Positions 6,429 to 7,391 of a stretch of 7,391 nucleotides of DNA are shown piece after piece; positions within the stretch are counted from its first letter, which is position 1, and each line of letters begins with the position of its first letter. The translations under genes and the position numbers were made by a program. The notes under the pieces were generated by a model. That model was not told the DNA's origin, searched no databases, and was given only the letters and a program-made list of their open reading frames with translations. This DNA comes from Actinomycetota bacterium (GTDB taxonomy: Bacteria > Actinomycetota > Acidimicrobiia > Acidimicrobiales > Ilumatobacteraceae): contig WLKU01000063.1 of assembly GCA_009701105.1 (NCBI GenBank), forward strand, positions 1 through 7,391, read 5' to 3'.

Positions 6429-7391
6429 AACGCTCTTCCCACGCCTCATTGCTGACCATCGTCGGATAAGCAGCACGATATTCACGCTTCAGTCGCTTAT
6501 AGGACGTAGCGATCGCAAAAATTGACTTGACAACCTCGCGCAACAGTTTGAAAAATCTCTTTGTGTCGCGCTCTACCGTGTAGCCGTCGGTGATGCGGTC
6601 GTGACGATACAAAATTCGGTTGCGCAGTGTGGCTACACCGACTGCACGAGCATCTATGGGGCCAACGCCATACTTTTTGAGGCGTAACGGCTTGGGAATG
6701 ATGTATCCGCCCACCAACACGATGGCGAATAAAAACCCAAATGCGCGCAACGCCTTGTGCCGTGGTTGACGAGGCGTGATTGCCGCCAACTCTGCCGACA
6801 GTGGCGCTGGCTTTTCTTCAGCACACACACGCAATTCGTCGTGCAATGCGGCGTGATCGATCTTCATCCACTCGGCTGGACCAGCCAAATATGCGTTGAG
6901 TCCGCGCAGCATATATTCGGTTGATGCATAACGCATCGAAAAGAGATTGCGGAACCCAAATGAAGAAAATCGATATGCCAGATTCCACCACGTGTGTTTG
7001 TCAAACACCAGCGTGTCGACAAGCGCCAAGTTGCGCGATTCATAAAATAATGATGATGGATTGTTTTTCAATCCAAAGTCGGCGTGCCACACAATCACTC
7101 CGTTGAGCGTGATCGAGTGCTTACCTGTGTGCATCAGACCAAAAGCAACATCGTCTCCACGCACAAACACTGGCAACGGATTTTCGTTAGTGATGTTGAT
7201 TGGAAACGCGGTGTACCACCACGCCGTGTAGTCAAATGGAACTTCGGGCGCATCTTGCACAGCGACCGATCGCTCACGCATGTCGTCTTCGCGACCGAGT
7301 GCTTGCAACGGATATATAGAACGCCACGAATACTGCGAACCAGCCTCAAACTGCAGCCACGGACGCTCCTCAGAAAGCATTGCTCCGTGCA
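6406..7391 (-). CDS. GlfT2-like GT2 family glycosyltransferase, 5'-truncated by the window edge
   Basis: The C-terminal 324 residues or more of an inverting, GT-A fold sugar transferase acting at the cytoplasmic membrane. Numbered from the Met at 7380: WWYTAFPI (54-61), PLPVFVRGDDVAFGL (68-82) and NGVIVWHADF (93-102) match the acceptor/catalytic block of actinobacterial galactofuranosyltransferases such as mycobacterial GlfT2. There a WDD motif supplies the catalytic base and a histidine about 25 residues later binds the metal; here Asp76-Asp77 and His99 take those places. YESRNLAL (113-120) is the usual Y..RN motif after it. A hydrophobic stretch at about 213-229 could anchor the protein. 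The N-terminal nucleotide-sugar domain with its DxD motif must lie beyond 7391: the frame stays open upstream of the ATG at 7380 and that Met is internal to the fold. The GlfT2-type assignment is from motifs only; another envelope sugar (for example rhamnose) is possible. The 3' end overlaps the SpoIID-SGNH gene by 23 bases. Confidence 0.8.
   Translation of the reverse strand, partial: HGAMLSEERPWLQFEAGSQYSWRSIYPLQALGREDDMRERSVAVQDAPEVPFDYTAWWYTAFPINITNENPLPVFVRGDDVAFGLMHTGKHSITLNGVIVWHADFGLKNNPSSLFYESRNLALVDTLVFDKHTWWNLAYRFSSFGFRNLFSMRYASTEYMLRGLNAYLAGPAEWMKIDHAALHDELRVCAEEKPAPLSAELAAITPRQPRHKALRAFGFLFAIVLVGGYIIPKPLRLKKYGVGPIDARAVGVATLRNRILYRHDRITDGYTVERDTKRFFKLLREVVKSIFAIATSYKRLKREYRAAYPTMVSNEAWEERFTSALKR

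Noticed and set aside
7378..7380. ATG at 7380 as the true start of the glycosyltransferase
   Set aside because: The protein from there begins in the middle of a GT-A domain and lacks the DxD region; the frame is open upstream. GGAG lies only 2 bases before it, too close for a working ribosome site.
1..7391. Defence, toxin-antitoxin, phage, transposon or CRISPR system
   Set aside because: All coding regions belong to recognisable metabolic, transport, regulatory or envelope families; I saw no terminal inverted repeats, regularly spaced repeats or transposase/integrase motifs.

Overview
The window looks like ordinary chromosomal DNA of an actinobacterium. The best guess is a free-living, moderate-GC lineage of the Acidimicrobiia type. 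This is inferred from a GlfT2-like envelope glycosyltransferase, a SpoIID/LytB protein in a non-sporulation setting, a stand-alone methylmalonyl-CoA mutase catalytic subunit, GTG starts and promoter boxes placed as in leaderless actinobacterial genes. No 16S or other phylogenetic marker is present, so the taxonomy is soft. I see no mobile element, CRISPR array, tRNA, rRNA or phage gene. Coding density is very high: the only gaps are 7, 85 and 69 bases.

Layout: (1) 2-616 (+) is the 3' part of a TetR-family repressor whose start lies before the window. (2) 624-2204 (-) is the catalytic subunit of a B12-dependent acyl-CoA mutase, with methylmalonyl-CoA-type substrate residues and no cobalamin-binding domain. 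(3) An 85-base divergent region (2205-2289) carries two face-to-face TAGCCT boxes, each exactly 6 bases from a start codon, suggesting leaderless transcription both ways. (4) 2290-3102 (+) is a class II aldolase/adducin-fold protein, overlapping by 4 bases (5) an RhtA-like EamA/DMT exporter at 3099-3998 (+). (6) 4068-6428 (+) is a secreted multidomain protein with SpoIID/LytB, SGNH hydrolase and two peptidoglycan-binding domains. (7) 6406-7391 (-) is the C-terminal half of a GlfT2-like GT2 glycosyltransferase, overlapping the end of gene 6 tail to tail by 23 bases.

How they may work together: genes 1-5 look like a small metabolic neighbourhood (acyl-CoA rearrangement, a small-molecule aldolase-fold protein and an exporter, with a regulator next door), but only genes 4 and 5 are clearly co-transcribed. 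Genes 6 and 7 both concern the cell envelope: one probably remodels peptidoglycan outside the membrane, the other probably adds sugars to an envelope glycan from the cytoplasmic face. The most unusual item is the SpoIID-SGNH-PGB-PGB fusion, which may join glycan-strand cleavage and ester removal in one secreted protein. I found no clear sign of a wholly new multi-gene system.
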